Part shown: positions 19,604 to 30,229 of the stretch, one piece after another
Numbering within the stretch: the first letter of the stretch is position 1
How the letters are laid out: every line of letters starts with the position of its first letter
NCBI RefSeq assembly: GCF_003290025.1
Contig: NZ_QNHG01000002.1
Span: 1,026,566 to 1,090,565 of the forward strand
DNA: 64,000 nucleotides
Direction of reading: 5' to 3'
DNA from: Pseudogemmobacter bohemicus
Lineage (GTDB): Bacteria > Pseudomonadota > Alphaproteobacteria > Rhodobacterales > Rhodobacteraceae
Made by a program: the position numbers and the translations under genes
The notes under the pieces: generated by a model
Databases searched by the model: none
The model's input: the letters and a program-made list of their open reading frames with translations, nothing else
What the model was told of the DNA's origin: nothing

Positions 19604-20899
19604 TCAGAGCGTTTGGTATAGCGGGAATCGGTCACAGAGTGCCTTGACCTCTGCTTTGACCTTCGCCTCGACGGAGGCGTTTCCGTCCTCGCCATTGGCG
19701 GCCAGGCCGTCGACCACCTCGGTGATCCAGCGGGCGATCTGACGGAATTCGGCCTCGCCAAAGCCGCGCGTGGTTCCGGCCGGCGCGCCGAGGCGGATAC
19801 CGGAGGTCACAAACGGCTTCTCCGGATCGAACGGCACGCCATTCTTGTTGCAGGTGATATGCGCGCGACCCAGAGCCGCCTCGGCCGCCTTGCCGGTCAC
19901 CTTTTTCGGGCGCAGATCGGCGAGGCAGAGATGGTTGTCGGTGCCGCCCGAGACGATGTCGATGCCGCCCTTCATCAGCTCATCCGCCATCGCGGCCGCA
20001 TTGGTTTTCACCTGGGCGGCATAGGCCTTGAATTCGGGGCGCAGCGCCTCGCCAAAGGCCACGGCCTTGGCCGCGATCACATGCATCAGCGGGCCGCCCT
20101 GCAGGCCGGGGAAGACCGCAGAATTGATTTTCTTAGCGATATCTTCATCATTTGTGAGCACCATCCCCCCACGCGGGCCGCGCAGGCTCTTGTGGGTCGT
20201 GGTGGTCACCACATGGGCATGGGGCAGGGGCGAGGCATGCACGCCGCCGGCCACAAGGCCCGCGATATGCGCCATATCAACATGGAGGTAAGCGCCGGCC
20301 TCATCAGCAATCGCCCGGAAGGCGGCCCAGTCCCATTCACGGCTATAGGCGGTGCCACCCGCCAGGATCAGCTTCGGCTTATGCTCGAGGGCAAGTTTGC
20401 GCACCTCGTCCATATCGAGGCGCTGATCCTGCTGGCGCACCCCGTAAGAGACCACGTTGAACCACTTGCCGGACATATTGACCGGCGAGCCATGGGTCAG
20501 GTGGCCGCCCGAATTCAGGTCGAGCCCCATGAAAGTATCGCCCGGCTTCAGCAGCGCAAGGAAGACGGCCTGGTTCATCTGGCTGCCGGAATTCGGCTGC
20601 ACATTGGCGAATTTGCAGTCGAAAAGCTCTTTGGCGCGCTCGATCGCAAGCGTCTCGGCAATGTCGACAAACTGGCAGCCGCCGTAATAGCGCTTGCCCG
20701 GATAGCCCTCGGCATATTTGTTCGTCAGAACCGAGCCCTGAGCCTCCAGCACCGCGAGCGAGACGATGTTCTCGGACGCGATCAGCTCGATCTCATCGCG
20801 CTGACGGCTAAGCTCGGACCGGACCGCGCCGAAAAGATCGGGGTCGCGAGAGGAAAGAGATTCGGTGAAAAAGCCGGAATCGCGGGTCTGGGCGGTCAT
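19604..20899 (-). CDS. glyA: Serine hydroxymethyltransferase
   Basis: 431 aa. This PLP enzyme converts serine and tetrahydrofolate to glycine and 5,10-methylene-THF, the main one-carbon source. Landmarks are [10 protein letters not shown] (38-47), [15 protein letters not shown] (60-74), [10 protein letters not shown] (206-215) and the PLP lysine in [16 protein letters not shown] (K237). Length and start ([15 protein letters not shown]) are ordinary. It is divergent from nadK and ends at the shared bidirectional terminator. Confidence 0.98.
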   Translation of the reverse strand: MTAQTRDSGFFTESLSSRDPDLFGAVRSELSRQRDEIELIASENIVSLAVLEAQGSVLTNKYAEGYPGKRYYGGCQFVDIAETLAIERAKELFDCKFANVQPNSGSQMNQAVFLALLKPGDTFMGLDLNSGGHLTHGSPVNMSGKWFNVVSYGVRQQDQRLDMDEVRKLALEHKPKLILAGGTAYSREWDWAAFRAIADEAGAYLHVDMAHIAGLVAGGVHASPLPHAHVVTTTTHKSLRGPRGGMVLTNDEDIAKKINSAVFPGLQGGPLMHVIAAKAVAFGEALRPEFKAYAAQVKTNAAAMADELMKGGIDIVSGGTDNHLCLADLRPKKVTGKAAEAALGRAHITCNKNGVPFDPEKPFVTSGIRLGAPAGTTRGFGEAEFRQIARWITEVVDGLAANGEDGNASVEAKVKAEVKALCDRFPLYQTL

Positions 20900-21156
20900 A
20901 CTCGTCTCCGTTGGGCCATGCGGGATGGTATTTTTGTTGCCGGTTCTTTAGAACACGCGCCCGTCCAGGAAAAGGCCGGAAAGCGACCCGTTGCGCGATG
21001 GCGACGAAATCCGCGCTGGCTGTGGCTGCCCCGAAGGCGCCTTCCGGCAGCGGCGGGTCGATGCCCCGGATCGTTCCCCCAACGGATGGCGCAGCGATGC
21101 AGGGCTTGAGTTTCCGTCCCGCCGCGGTCAGGGTTGCCGCCTGACGGAGGGGTGGG

Positions 21157-21921
21157 ATGCAGCCAAGGATCAGGTTTATGGCCTCGAAGGCTCCGGCGGC
21201 GCAATCGGCGCTGGCGCGGCTGACCGGACGCTATGGTCAGACCGACCTGCGCCGGGCCTCGGTGGTGGTGGCGCTTGGCGGCGATGGTTTCATGCTCCAG
21301 ACGCTGCATGCACAATCCGGGCGCGACCTGCCGGTCTATGGCATGAATTGCGGCACGATCGGCTTTCTGATGAACGCCTATCTTGACGATGGCCTGCCCG
21401 AACGGTTGCAAATGGCCGAGGAGGCGCTGCTGAACCCGCTGTCGATGCGGGCGCAGAATGTGCGGGGCAAGATCACCGACGCGCTGGCGGTGAATGAGGT
21501 CTCGCTGCTGCGGCAGGGGCCGCAGGCCGCGCGGCTCCGGGTCTCGATTGACCGGCGCGAGCGCATGGCAGAGCTGGTCTGTGACGGTGCCCTGGTTGCG
21601 ACGCCGGCGGGGTCGACCGCCTATAACTACTCGGCGCATGGGCCGATCCTGCCCATCGGCGCCGATGTTCTGGCGCTGACGGCAATGTCGGCCTTCCGCC
21701 CGCGTCGTTGGCGCGGTGCGCTTTTGCCGAAAACGGCCGAGGTGCGGTTCGATGTGCTGGACCCGGAAAAACGGCCGGTGATGGTCGATGCCGACAGCCG
21801 GAATTCGGTTCGCGACGTGATCTCGGTTGTGGTGCGCTCGGATTCCGCGATCAGCTACCGTCTGCTCTTTGACCCGGGACACGGGCTGGAGGAAAGGCTG
21901 ATCCGCGAACAATTCGTCTGA
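21157..21921 (+). CDS. nadK: NAD kinase
   Basis: 254 aa. It phosphorylates NAD to NADP using ATP or polyphosphate. Signature motifs are the GGDG at 41-44 (VVVALGGDGFMLQTLH), GMNCGTIGFLMN (about 62-73) and the NEVSLLRQ...DGALVATPAGSTAYNYSAHGP region. The ATG at 21157 is preceded by GGAGGGGTGGG and gives the usual family length. The 257 bp upstream of it, towards glyA, contains no gene I can support. The gene is convergent with the sigma-54 regulator, with a 21-bp gap. Confidence 0.95.
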   Translation: MQPRIRFMASKAPAAQSALARLTGRYGQTDLRRASVVVALGGDGFMLQTLHAQSGRDLPVYGMNCGTIGFLMNAYLDDGLPERLQMAEEALLNPLSMRAQNVRGKITDALAVNEVSLLRQGPQAARLRVSIDRRERMAELVCDGALVATPAGSTAYNYSAHGPILPIGADVLALTAMSAFRPRRWRGALLPKTAEVRFDVLDPEKRPVMVDADSRNSVRDVISVVVRSDSAISYRLLFDPGHGLEERLIREQFV

Positions 21922-21942
21922 TCTGTCAATGTATTGAGCAGG

Positions 21943-23388
21943 TCAGCCGAGGTCTGAACGCCAGGCCTCGATCCGGCGATAAAGGGTCGAGACCGAGATA
22001 TCCAGCTCATGGGCCGCCTTGGGCACCGAGCCGTTATGGCGCGCCAGCGCGGCCTCGATTGCCTGACGCTCAATCTGGGCCAGGGTCCTTCCCGCGAAAG
22101 GCGCCGCAACCGAATCCTCCGGTGAAAGACCGGCCCCCGACGGATCGGAAATCGGCAGCATGCCGGCGGCGGGCTTCGCTGCCGGGGAGGGCTGCCCCGG
22201 ATCATCCCGCAGCATTTCCAGCGGCAACATATCTGGGGTGACCAGCCCGCCCGGCTGCATCACCGCGATATTGCGCACCACATTCAGCAGCTGGCGGACA
22301 TTCCCCGGCCAGCGCTGGCGCAGGAGGATGCGCTGCGTCTCGGGCGCGAAACCGGCGAAGCTCTTGCCTTCCTCGGCCCCGAAGCGCCGCAGGGCGACAT
22401 CGGCAATCTCGGCGGCATCACGGCCGCGATCACGCAGCGGCGGCATATGCAGCGGCACTACATGCAGCCGGTAATAGAGATCCTCGCGGAACTGGCCGCG
22501 CCGGATGGCCTCCAGCGGGTCCTGGTTGGTGGCGCAAATGATGCGGACATCCACCTTTTGCGGCCGGGTCGCGCCCAGCGGCTGCACCATCGAGGTCTGC
22601 AGAAACCGCAGGAGCTTGGTCTGCAGTGCCGGCGCCATTTCGCAGACCTCATCAAGGAACAGCGTGCCGCCATCCGCCGCCATGGCCGCGCCCGGCTTAT
22701 CGGCAATGGCACCGGTAAAACTGCCTTTCAGATGACCGAATACCTCGGATTCCAGCAGGTTATGCGGGATCGCGCCGCAATTCAGCGCAATGAACGGCCC
22801 GCGCGCACGGGAGGACTGTGTGTGCAGCGCGATGGCGGCCAGCTCTTTGCCGGTGCCGCTTTCGCCGGTGATGAAGACGGTGGCGATGGAACCCGCGACC
22901 GAGGAAATCACCCGATGCGCCTGCTTCATGGCCTCGGACGAGCCGATGCTGATGGCGGGGTCGCTGCTGGCGGCGGGCTCGGTGCGGCGCCTTGGCGAGG
23001 GCGGCAGGCCGGGGTTGCTTTCCTCGGCTGTCTGCACCGCAGCGCGGATCGCCGCAAGAAAACGGTTTTCCTCAAAGGGTTTCAGCAGGAAATCAAACGC
23101 CCCGGCGCGCATCGCCGACACCGCGCGGTCAACCGATCCCTGCGCCGACATCACCACGACGCAAAGGTCGGGATTGATCGCCAGCATCTCGGACATCAGC
23201 GCCAGCCCGTCACGATCCGGCAGCATGAGGTCAAGCACAACCACACCGGGTTTCACCTGGTGCAACAGCTGAAGCGCCTCTGACCCGGTGCTGGCTGGGT
23301 GAACATTCATCCCGGCCGCGGTCAGGACGGAGCGATAAACAAAGAGCAGCGAAGGAGTATCTTCGATCAGCAGAACTGGAATCCGCAT
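21943..23388 (-). CDS. Sigma-54-dependent response regulator (NtrC/LuxO type), GSFTGA variant
   Basis: 481 aa from the ATG at 23388 (a GTG 14 codons upstream has no ribosome-binding site). A receiver domain (1-120) has acidic E9/D10, phospho-acceptor D53 (VVLDLMLPDRD) and K103. The AAA+ domain has Walker A GESGTGKE (175-182), the sigma-54 contact loop as GSFTGA (222-227) and a Walker B at GTLFLDEVCE. A Fis-type helix-turn-helix closes the protein (AAHELDISVSTLYRRIEAWR). Classical activators have GAFTGA; the Ala-to-Ser change is seen in some family members and may affect sigma-54 activation. No histidine kinase gene is adjacent, so it is an orphan. A long inverted repeat lies 77-111 bp upstream of its start. 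Confidence 0.92.
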   Translation of the reverse strand: MRIPVLLIEDTPSLLFVYRSVLTAAGMNVHPASTGSEALQLLHQVKPGVVVLDLMLPDRDGLALMSEMLAINPDLCVVVMSAQGSVDRAVSAMRAGAFDFLLKPFEENRFLAAIRAAVQTAEESNPGLPPSPRRRTEPAASSDPAISIGSSEAMKQAHRVISSVAGSIATVFITGESGTGKELAAIALHTQSSRARGPFIALNCGAIPHNLLESEVFGHLKGSFTGAIADKPGAAMAADGGTLFLDEVCEMAPALQTKLLRFLQTSMVQPLGATRPQKVDVRIICATNQDPLEAIRRGQFREDLYYRLHVVPLHMPPLRDRGRDAAEIADVALRRFGAEEGKSFAGFAPETQRILLRQRWPGNVRQLLNVVRNIAVMQPGGLVTPDMLPLEMLRDDPGQPSPAAKPAAGMLPISDPSGAGLSPEDSVAAPFAGRTLAQIERQAIEAALARHNGSVPKAAHELDISVSTLYRRIEAWRSDLG

Positions 23389-23464
23389 CTGACTCACACC
23401 GGGACTGTCTGCCGCTCTGGCAGGGAGCACATTAATTCAGCAATTGAAAAGGCTATAGAAATAA

Positions 23465-23499
23465 CCTTCATGGAAAGAAATTTCTTTCTTCCATGAAGG
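23465..23499. promoter_or_regulatory. 35-bp interrupted palindrome upstream of the sigma-54 regulator
   Basis: CCTTCATGGAA (23465-23475) and TTCCATGAAGG (23489-23499) are exact reverse complements. The 13-nt centre contains AGAAATTTCT-like self-complementary sequence. It is in the AT-rich part of the 265-bp gap between prpE and the regulator gene. It could be an autoregulatory binding site or a hairpin; no T-run follows in either direction, so a terminator is unlikely. Confidence 0.5.
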
Positions 23500-23653
23500 C
23501 GCAAGCTGGCACGGCCTGACGCCCAGGTCCAGACCCTGGTGTGCCCCGCAGCAGGTGGACCCGGCGTCATGCTCGAATTTCTGCCTGGTTGCAGGGAAAA
23601 GAGCGGCGCCATGCCGGTAAGGGCACAGTGCCGCAGGTCGGGTCAGGCCGGGA

Positions 23654-25543
23654 TCAGCGGGCGAGGCCGATTGATTGCAACGCCTGGGTGATTTCATCGA
23701 GGATCGCCGGATCGTCGATCGTCGCGGGCATTTTCCAGTCAGCGCCATCGGCGATCTTCACCATTGTGCCGCGCAGGATCTTGCCCGAGCGGGTCTTCGG
23801 CAGGCGGTCGATCACCAAAGCGCGTTTGAAATCAGCGACCGGGCCGATCCGGTCGCGCATCAGTCTGACGCATTCCCTGACCACATCGTCATGCGATTTG
23901 GTGCTGCCCTTGTTCAGGCACAGGAAGCCCAGCGGCGACTGGCCTTTCAGCGGGTCCGCCACACCGATCACCGCGCATTCGGCAACATCGGGATGCGAGG
24001 CCAGAACCTCCTCCATCGCGCCGGTCGAAAGCCGGTGGCCGGCGACGTTGATCACGTCATCGGTGCGGGCCATGATGTAGAGATAGCCGTCCTCGTCGAT
24101 ATAGCCGGCATCGCCCGTCTCATAAAATCCCGGGAAATGAGAGAGATAGCTCTTGCGGAAACGCTCCTCGGCATTCCACAGCCCGGGCAGGTTGCCGGGC
24201 GGCAGCGGCAGCCTGACCGCAATCGCGCCCAGCGTTCCGGGGGCGACCGGATGGCCGCCTTCATCCAGCACCTGAACATCATAGCCCGGCATCGGCACCG
24301 AAGGGGAGCCGGGCTTTACCGGCAGGTGTTCGATTCCCATCGGATCGGCAGCAATGGCCCAGCCGGTCTCGGTCTGCCACCAATGGTCGATCACCGGCAC
24401 ATTCAGATGCCGTGCGGCCCAGGCGATGGTATCGGGATCGGCGCGCTCACCGGCGAGGAAGCAGTATTGCAGATGCTTCATGGTGTAGTCTTTGACGAAT
24501 TCGCCCTGCGGGTCGTCGCGTTTGATCGCGCGCAGCGCTGTCGGCGCGGTGAAGAAGCTCTTCACCTTATTCTCGGCGATCACCCGCCAGAAGGTTCCCG
24601 CATCGGGGGTGCCGACGGGTTTGCCCTCGAACACGATGGTGGTGCAGCCTTTGATCAGCGGCGCATAGCAGATATAGCTGTGACCGACGACCCAGCCCAC
24701 ATCCGAGGCGGCCCAGAAGACCTCACCCGGCTCCATGTCGTAGATCGCCTTCATGGTCCAGTTCAGTGCGACGAGATGCCCGCCAGTGGCGCGGATCACG
24801 CCTTTCGGAGCGCCGGTGGTGCCGGAAGTGTAGAGAATATAGGCCGGGTGATTGCCCTCGACCGGCACGCATTCGGCCGGCTCGATGCCGTATTGAAAAG
24901 TATGCCAGGCCACGTCACGACCTTCGATCAGATTGGCAACCTCTTGTTCGCGCTGAAAAATCACGCAAAATTCGGGTTTGTGGACCGCCTGATCGATGGC
25001 CGCATCCAGCAGCGGTTTGTAATGCACGATGCGCGAGGGCTCGATGCCGCAGGAGGCTGCGATGATCGCCTTGGGGGTGCAGTCATTGATCCGCACTGCC
25101 AGTTCATTGGCGGCAAAACCGCCAAACACCACCGAATGGATCGCGCCAAGACGGGCGCAGGCCAGCATCGCCTCCAGCGCCTCGGGGATCATCGGCATAT
25201 AGATTATGACGCGGTCGCCCTTGGTCACACCCTTGGCGCGCAGCGCGCCGGCGAGGCTCGCCACCCGCTTTTGCAGGTCGCGATAGGTGATGCCCTTTTT
25301 CAGATGGGTGACCGGGCTGTCATGGATGATCGCCAGCTGATCGCCGCGCCCGGCCTCGACATGGCGGTCGACCGCGTTCCAGCAGGTATTCACCATACCA
25401 TCGGCGAACCATTCATAGATCGGCGCGCGGTCGGCATTCAGCGCGCGGGAGGGGGGCTGCACCCAGTCGATACCCTGGGCCTGCTCCATCCAGAACCCCT
25501 CGGGGTCGGATTTCCATTGCGCGTAAACTTCGCGGTAACCCAT
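23654..25543 (-). CDS. prpE: Propionyl-CoA synthetase (AMP-forming)
   Basis: 629 aa. It activates propionate with ATP and CoA through propionyl-AMP. The N-terminus FWMEQAQGIDWVQPPSRAL and APIYEWFADGMVNTCWNAVDRHVE-like sequence is typical of PrpE rather than Acs. Adenylate-forming motifs include YTSGTTGAPKG (ATP loop), HWWQTETGW, YETGDAGYIDEDGYLYIMAR and the C-terminal catalytic lysine in RLPKTRSGKILRGTM (family GKxxR). The start at 25543 follows GGAGGAG. Upstream lie several TTTGCAAA boxes (25638-25736), consistent with control by a short-chain acyl-CoA responsive regulator. maeB lies upstream on the same strand, 245 bp away. Confidence 0.94.
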   Translation of the reverse strand: MGYREVYAQWKSDPEGFWMEQAQGIDWVQPPSRALNADRAPIYEWFADGMVNTCWNAVDRHVEAGRGDQLAIIHDSPVTHLKKGITYRDLQKRVASLAGALRAKGVTKGDRVIIYMPMIPEALEAMLACARLGAIHSVVFGGFAANELAVRINDCTPKAIIAASCGIEPSRIVHYKPLLDAAIDQAVHKPEFCVIFQREQEVANLIEGRDVAWHTFQYGIEPAECVPVEGNHPAYILYTSGTTGAPKGVIRATGGHLVALNWTMKAIYDMEPGEVFWAASDVGWVVGHSYICYAPLIKGCTTIVFEGKPVGTPDAGTFWRVIAENKVKSFFTAPTALRAIKRDDPQGEFVKDYTMKHLQYCFLAGERADPDTIAWAARHLNVPVIDHWWQTETGWAIAADPMGIEHLPVKPGSPSVPMPGYDVQVLDEGGHPVAPGTLGAIAVRLPLPPGNLPGLWNAEERFRKSYLSHFPGFYETGDAGYIDEDGYLYIMARTDDVINVAGHRLSTGAMEEVLASHPDVAECAVIGVADPLKGQSPLGFLCLNKGSTKSHDDVVRECVRLMRDRIGPVADFKRALVIDRLPKTRSGKILRGTMVKIADGADWKMPATIDDPAILDEITQALQSIGLAR

Positions 25544-25637
25544 CGTCGGCTCTCCTCCTGACTTAAGCGTTTGTTATGCGAGGGTTCGGAAGGGCGCAAC
25601 TTTGTTACCGGCAACAGCTGTCCCGGAACAGGATTAG

Positions 25638-25736
25638 TTTGCAGAATTCGCGATATCGGGTTGCAAAATGTTTGCAAATTATGGTTTTCCTGCGAATTTG
25701 ACGCGAAATCCCCAGGGGTTTGCAAATATTTGCCGC
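25638..25736 (-). promoter_or_regulatory. TTTGCAAA box cluster upstream of prpE
   Basis: Exact TTTGCAAA occurs at 25671-25678 and 25719-25726. Near copies are GTTGCAAA (25660-25667, 11 bp from the next box), TTTGCAGA (25638-25645) and TTTGCCGC (25729-25736). TTTGCAAA-type repeats are the reported targets of the ScfR regulators of this group (PccR/RamB/PrpR relatives) that sense short-chain acyl-CoA. The boxes lie about 95-195 bp upstream of the prpE start. No such regulator gene is in the window. Confidence 0.65.
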
Positions 25737-25788
25737 CAGGATGGGTGGGCAGCGGAGAGGTGATTCTCTCGCCGCTGCTGCCTTTGGC

Positions 25789-28080
25789 TCAGCCGTAATG
25801 CGAAACCGGCGTACCAGCGATGGCCGACATGTTGAGAAGACCGCGCGCGGTGATCGCAGATGTCACCACATGCGCCTTATTGCCCATGCCGATCAGGATC
25901 GGCCCGACCTCCAGCCCGCCGGCACGCATCTTCAGAATGTTCCGGACCCCCGATGCCGTATCGGCTGAGGCAAAGAGCAGCACATTCGCGGCGCCTTCGA
26001 ACCGCCCGCCCGGCAGCTGGCGGTCACGCAGCCCCTGGTCGAGGGCGGTATCGACATTCATCTCGCCCTCATAGGCGAAATCGGGCTCGCGCGCGTCCAG
26101 CAGTTCCAGCGCCTCGCGCATCACCCGGCCTGAGCGGTTGTCCATATTGCCGAACTGGCTTTGCGAGCAGAAGGCGATTTTCGGCGTGACGCCAAAGCGG
26201 CGCAGATGGCGGGCGGCGCCGATCGCGGTCTCCATGATCTGCTGCGCGGTCGGCTCGGCATTGACATGGGTGTCGGCGATGAAAAGTGGGCCGTCTTCGA
26301 GGATCATCATCGAAAGCGCGGCCACCGCATGGCGGCCATCTCGGGCGAGCACCTGGCGTATGTAGTTGAGATGCCAGTGATATTGCCCGAAGGTGCCGCA
26401 GATCATACTGTCAGCCTCATCGCGGTGCACCATGATTGCGGCGATGGCGGTGGTGTTGGTGCGCATGATGGCGCGGGCAATGTCGGGGCTGACACCGCGC
26501 CGCGCCATCAGCTCATGATAGGTGCCCCAATAGTCGCGGTAGCGCGGGTCGTTTTCCGGGTTCACCAGGTGGAAATCGCGACCCGGGCGAATGGCGAGGC
26601 CATAGCGTTCACAGCGCGCCTCGATCACCTCGGGGCGGCCGATCAGGATCGGCACATCGGTGGTTTCCTCAAGCATCGCATTCGCCGCGCGCAATACGCG
26701 CTCATCCTCGCCTTCGGCAAAGACGATGCGGCGGGTGGCGGTGCGGGCGGCCTCAAACACCGGGCGCATCAGCAATGCCGAGCGGAAGACCGAGCTGTCG
26801 AGCTTGCGCTTATAGGCGTCAGGATCGGTCAAAGGGCGCGTTGCCACGCCGGATTCCGTCGCGGCGCAGGCAACGGCCGAGGCGACGACGCCGATCAGGC
26901 GCGGGTCAAAGGGTTTCGGGATCAGGTAGTCCGGGCCGAAAGTGAGCTGTTCACCCTGATAGGCGGCGGCCGCTTCGGCAGACGTGGTCTGACGTGCGAG
27001 CGCCGCGATTCCCTCGATACAGGCCAGTTCCATCTCGTCATTGATGGTGGTGGCGCCGACATCCAGTGCGCCGCGGAAGATGAAGGGGAAGCAGAGGACG
27101 TTATTGACCTGATTGGGGAAATCCGACCGGCCGGTGGCGATGATCGCATCGGGGGCGACGGCGCGGGCCGCCTCGGGGAGGATCTCGGGCGTTGGATTGG
27201 CCAGCGCGAAGATCACCGGTTTCGCGGCCATGGTCGCGACCATTTCCGGGGTCAGGACGCCGGGGCCGGAAAGGCCGAGGAACATATCGGCGCCCTTGAT
27301 CACATCGGCGAGGCTGGCGGGCGTGTTGCCTTGCGCGAAGGCGGCTTTCTGCGGCGTCATCTGCGCCTCGCGGCCCTGGTAGACGAGGCCTTCAAGATCG
27401 CAGAGCCAGATATTCTCGCGTTTGACGCCCAGTTTCACCAGCATTTCCAGGCAGGCAATGCCGGCGGCGCCGCCTCCGGTGGAAACCAGCCTGATATCCC
27501 CGAATTTCTTGCCGGCGACGATCATCGCATTGGTCGCGGCGGCGCCGACCACGATGGCAGTCCCGTGCTGATCATCATGGAAGACGGGGATATTCATCCG
27601 TTCGCGGCAAATTCGTTCAACGATGAAACAATCCGGTGCCTTGATGTCTTCCAGGTTGATGGCGCCGAAGGACGGCTCCAGCGCGCAGACGATTTCGGCA
27701 AGCTTCTCAGGGTCGCTTTCGTTCACCTCGATGTCGAAACAGTCGATATTGGCGAATTTCTTGAAGAGGACGGCCTTGCCCTCCATCACCGGTTTCGAGG
27801 CCAGTGCGCCGATATTTCCCAGCCCAAGCACGGCGGTGCCGTTGGAAATCACCGCAACCAGGTTGCCGCGCGCGGTATAGCGCGATGCGGTGGCTGGGTC
27901 GGCCTTGATCTCAAGGCAGGCTTCGGCCACGCCGGGGGAATAGGCGCGGGAGAGGTCGCGACCCGTCGCCAACGGCTTTGTCGCCCGGATCTCAAGCTTG
28001 CCGGGTTTCGGAAATTCGTGATAGTTCAGCGCCGCCTGGCGCGCTGCCTGGGCCGCTTCATCCTGCATCCCGCTCGACAT
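25789..28080 (-). CDS. maeB: NADP-dependent malic enzyme with phosphotransacetylase-like domain
   Basis: 763 aa from the ATG at 28080, which has GGGAGG 6 nt upstream; a start 9 codons earlier lacks this. The N-terminal ~420 residues are malic enzyme: [20 protein letters not shown], the Tyr/Lys active-site region near [19 protein letters not shown], metal site [11 protein letters not shown] and nucleotide fold [11 protein letters not shown]. It decarboxylates malate to pyruvate. The C-terminal ~330 residues ([18 protein letters not shown] to [15 protein letters not shown]) resemble phosphotransacetylase and are usually regulatory, binding acetyl-CoA, rather than catalytic. Placement next to prpE fits gluconeogenic growth on short organic acids. 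Confidence 0.95.
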   Translation of the reverse strand: MSSGMQDEAAQAARQAALNYHEFPKPGKLEIRATKPLATGRDLSRAYSPGVAEACLEIKADPATASRYTARGNLVAVISNGTAVLGLGNIGALASKPVMEGKAVLFKKFANIDCFDIEVNESDPEKLAEIVCALEPSFGAINLEDIKAPDCFIVERICRERMNIPVFHDDQHGTAIVVGAAATNAMIVAGKKFGDIRLVSTGGGAAGIACLEMLVKLGVKRENIWLCDLEGLVYQGREAQMTPQKAAFAQGNTPASLADVIKGADMFLGLSGPGVLTPEMVATMAAKPVIFALANPTPEILPEAARAVAPDAIIATGRSDFPNQVNNVLCFPFIFRGALDVGATTINDEMELACIEGIAALARQTTSAEAAAAYQGEQLTFGPDYLIPKPFDPRLIGVVASAVACAATESGVATRPLTDPDAYKRKLDSSVFRSALLMRPVFEAARTATRRIVFAEGEDERVLRAANAMLEETTDVPILIGRPEVIEARCERYGLAIRPGRDFHLVNPENDPRYRDYWGTYHELMARRGVSPDIARAIMRTNTTAIAAIMVHRDEADSMICGTFGQYHWHLNYIRQVLARDGRHAVAALSMMILEDGPLFIADTHVNAEPTAQQIMETAIGAARHLRRFGVTPKIAFCSQSQFGNMDNRSGRVMREALELLDAREPDFAYEGEMNVDTALDQGLRDRQLPGGRFEGAANVLLFASADTASGVRNILKMRAGGLEVGPILIGMGNKAHVVTSAITARGLLNMSAIAGTPVSHYG

Positions 28081-28182
28081 GTCCGTCCTCCCGCCAGAAT
28101 GGTTCACCCTTAAACGAGTGATATGTCATTTCCAATCACCACTTCGGCACCAGGCCTCCCGCCTTGCGCGAAGGGGATATGC

Positions 28183-28217
28183 AAAAGCCGGGAGGCGCAG
28201 TCAGGCGCTTCCCGGCT
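28183..28217 (-). terminator. Intrinsic terminator downstream of ftsH
   Basis: Reading leftwards, AGCCGGGAAGCGC (28217-28205) pairs with GCGCCTCCCGGCT (28198-28186), 13 positions with one mismatch, around a 6-nt loop, and ends in TTTT (28186-28183). It lies 24 bp beyond the ftsH stop and closes the long tol-tilS-ftsH run. Confidence 0.75.
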
Positions 28218-28240
28218 GACAGGGTGCCTCGCCGCTGGTT

Positions 28241-30145
28241 TCAGGTTGGCGAGGGTTCGGCATCCCCGGGTTTCGGCCCGCGCGTGGTGCGGGTTTTCGG
28301 GATCGCCAGCACCGAGGGCGCGGCCTCGGCCTCCTGGGCCCCATCATCATCACCGGGTTTCTGGCCAGCCAGCACCTTGCGGATCTCATCGCCGGTCAGG
28401 GTCTCATATTCCAGCAGGCCCTGGGCCAGGCGCTCGAACTCTTCCTCATTCTCTTCAAGGATCTGCATGGCGCGGGCATAGCCCTCATCGACGATGGATT
28501 TCACCTCATCCTCGATCAGGCGCTTGGTTTCGGCAGAAACCGAAAAGCCGCCGGTATTGCCGTTATAGCCCTCATGTGCCTCGGAATAGTCGATATTTCC
28601 GATCTTGTCCGACATGCCCCACCGCATGACCATGGCGCGGGCCACGGCCGATACGTTCTGGATGTCGCCGCTCGCGCCCGAGGAAACGCGGTCTTCGCCC
28701 CATTTCTTGATCTCGGCGGCCTTGCCGGCCATGCCCATGGCGATGCGGTCCTTCATCTGGTCTTTATGCCAGGAATTGCGGTCCATCTCGGGCAGGCTCA
28801 TCACCATGCCAAGCGCACCACCGCGCGGCATGATCGTCGCCTTATAAACCGGGTCGCATTTCGGCAGCTTGATGCCGACAATCGCGTGACCAGCCTCGTG
28901 ATAGGCCGTCATTTCCTTGTCTTCGGGCGACATGACCATCGAGCGGCGTTCGGGGCCCATCATCACCTTGTCTTTCGCATGCTCGAAATCGGCCATGGTG
29001 ACGAAACGGCGACCGACGCGGGCTGCGGTCAGCGCGGCCTCGTTGACGAGGTTCGCCAGATCGGCGCCCGAGAAGCCCGGCGAGCCACGCGCGATGGTGC
29101 GCAGGTCGACATCGGCGCCCAGCGGGATCTTGCGGGCATGGACGTTGAGGATCTTTTCGCGGCCCTTGATATCGGGGTTCGACACAGTGATCTGGCGATC
29201 AAAACGGCCTGGACGCAGCAAAGCGGGGTCCAGAACATCCTTGCGGTTGGTTGCCGCGACGATGATCACGCCCTCATTGGCCTCGAACCCGTCCATCTCG
29301 ACCAGCAGCTGGTTGAGGGTCTGCTCGCGTTCATCATTGCCGCCCCCCATGCCGACGCCACGGGCGCGGCCAACGGCATCGATCTCGTCGATGAAGACGA
29401 TACAGGGCGCGTTTTTCTTGGCCTGTTCGAACATGTCACGCACACGCGACGCGCCGACACCGACGAACATCTCAACGAAATCCGAGCCGGAAATTGTGAA
29501 GAAGGGCACGCCCGCCTCACCCGCAATGGCGCGGGCGAGCAGCGTCTTACCGGTGCCGGGCGGGCCGACCAGCAGCGCGCCTTTCGGGATCTTGCCGCCG
29601 AGGCGCGAGAATTTCTGCGGGTTGCGGAGGAATTCGACGATCTCCTCCAGCTCTTCCTTGGCCTCGTCAATGCCGGCCACATCGTCAAAGGTCACGCGGC
29701 CCTGCTTTTCGGTCAGCAGTTTCGCGCGCGACTTGCCAAAGCCCATCGCGCCACCTTTGCCGCCGCCCTGCATCCGGTTCATAAAGAAGATCCAGACGCC
29801 GATCAGCAGGATGAAGGGCAGGAAGGTCAGCAGCAGGGATGACAGGAAGCTTTGTTGCTGCGGGCTGCCCTGCACCTCGACCCCTTTGGCGATCAGCTTG
29901 TCGGTCACCTTGTCATCGCCCGGGTTGATCGTGCTGAAAGTGCCGCCATCCCTGGTGCGGACGGTGACCCTTTCGCCGTCAAGCGTTACCGAGGTCACCC
30001 GACCCTGATCGACCTGGGTGATGAATTCAGACCAGCTCAGCGAGCGGGCGCCCATATTGGACTGGCCGCCGGAAAAGACCTGGAAAAGCGCGAGGACCAG
30101 CAAAAGCAGGACCACCCAGAATGCGATGTTGCGCGCGTTGTTCAC
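28241..30145 (-). CDS. ftsH: ATP-dependent zinc metalloprotease FtsH
   Basis: 634 aa. It is a membrane-anchored AAA+ protease that degrades misfolded membrane proteins and regulators such as RpoH and LpxC in model species. Transmembrane segments lie at about 9-23 and 102-122 with a periplasmic domain between. The AAA+ domain has GPPGTGKT (194-201), [10 protein letters not shown] and the second region of homology [20 protein letters not shown]. The protease site is HEAGH (416-420). Start [10 protein letters not shown] is ordinary. The gene follows tilS by 84 bp on the same strand, a common pairing. Confidence 0.98.
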   Translation of the reverse strand: MNNARNIAFWVVLLLLVLALFQVFSGGQSNMGARSLSWSEFITQVDQGRVTSVTLDGERVTVRTRDGGTFSTINPGDDKVTDKLIAKGVEVQGSPQQQSFLSSLLLTFLPFILLIGVWIFFMNRMQGGGKGGAMGFGKSRAKLLTEKQGRVTFDDVAGIDEAKEELEEIVEFLRNPQKFSRLGGKIPKGALLVGPPGTGKTLLARAIAGEAGVPFFTISGSDFVEMFVGVGASRVRDMFEQAKKNAPCIVFIDEIDAVGRARGVGMGGGNDEREQTLNQLLVEMDGFEANEGVIIVAATNRKDVLDPALLRPGRFDRQITVSNPDIKGREKILNVHARKIPLGADVDLRTIARGSPGFSGADLANLVNEAALTAARVGRRFVTMADFEHAKDKVMMGPERRSMVMSPEDKEMTAYHEAGHAIVGIKLPKCDPVYKATIMPRGGALGMVMSLPEMDRNSWHKDQMKDRIAMGMAGKAAEIKKWGEDRVSSGASGDIQNVSAVARAMVMRWGMSDKIGNIDYSEAHEGYNGNTGGFSVSAETKRLIEDEVKSIVDEGYARAMQILEENEEEFERLAQGLLEYETLTGDEIRKVLAGQKPGDDDGAQEAEAAPSVLAIPKTRTTRGPKPGDAEPSPT

Positions 30146-30229
30146 ATGTATCTCCCGAAAGGCAGCCCGGTCGCCCCCATCCGGGGCAGGGCCGTAATCT
30201 GACTTAATTTAGCAATCCACGCACAGGGT

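Noticed and set aside
23507-23520. TGGCAC resembling a sigma-54 -24 element near the sigma-54 regulator
   Set aside because: No GC at the required -12 position.
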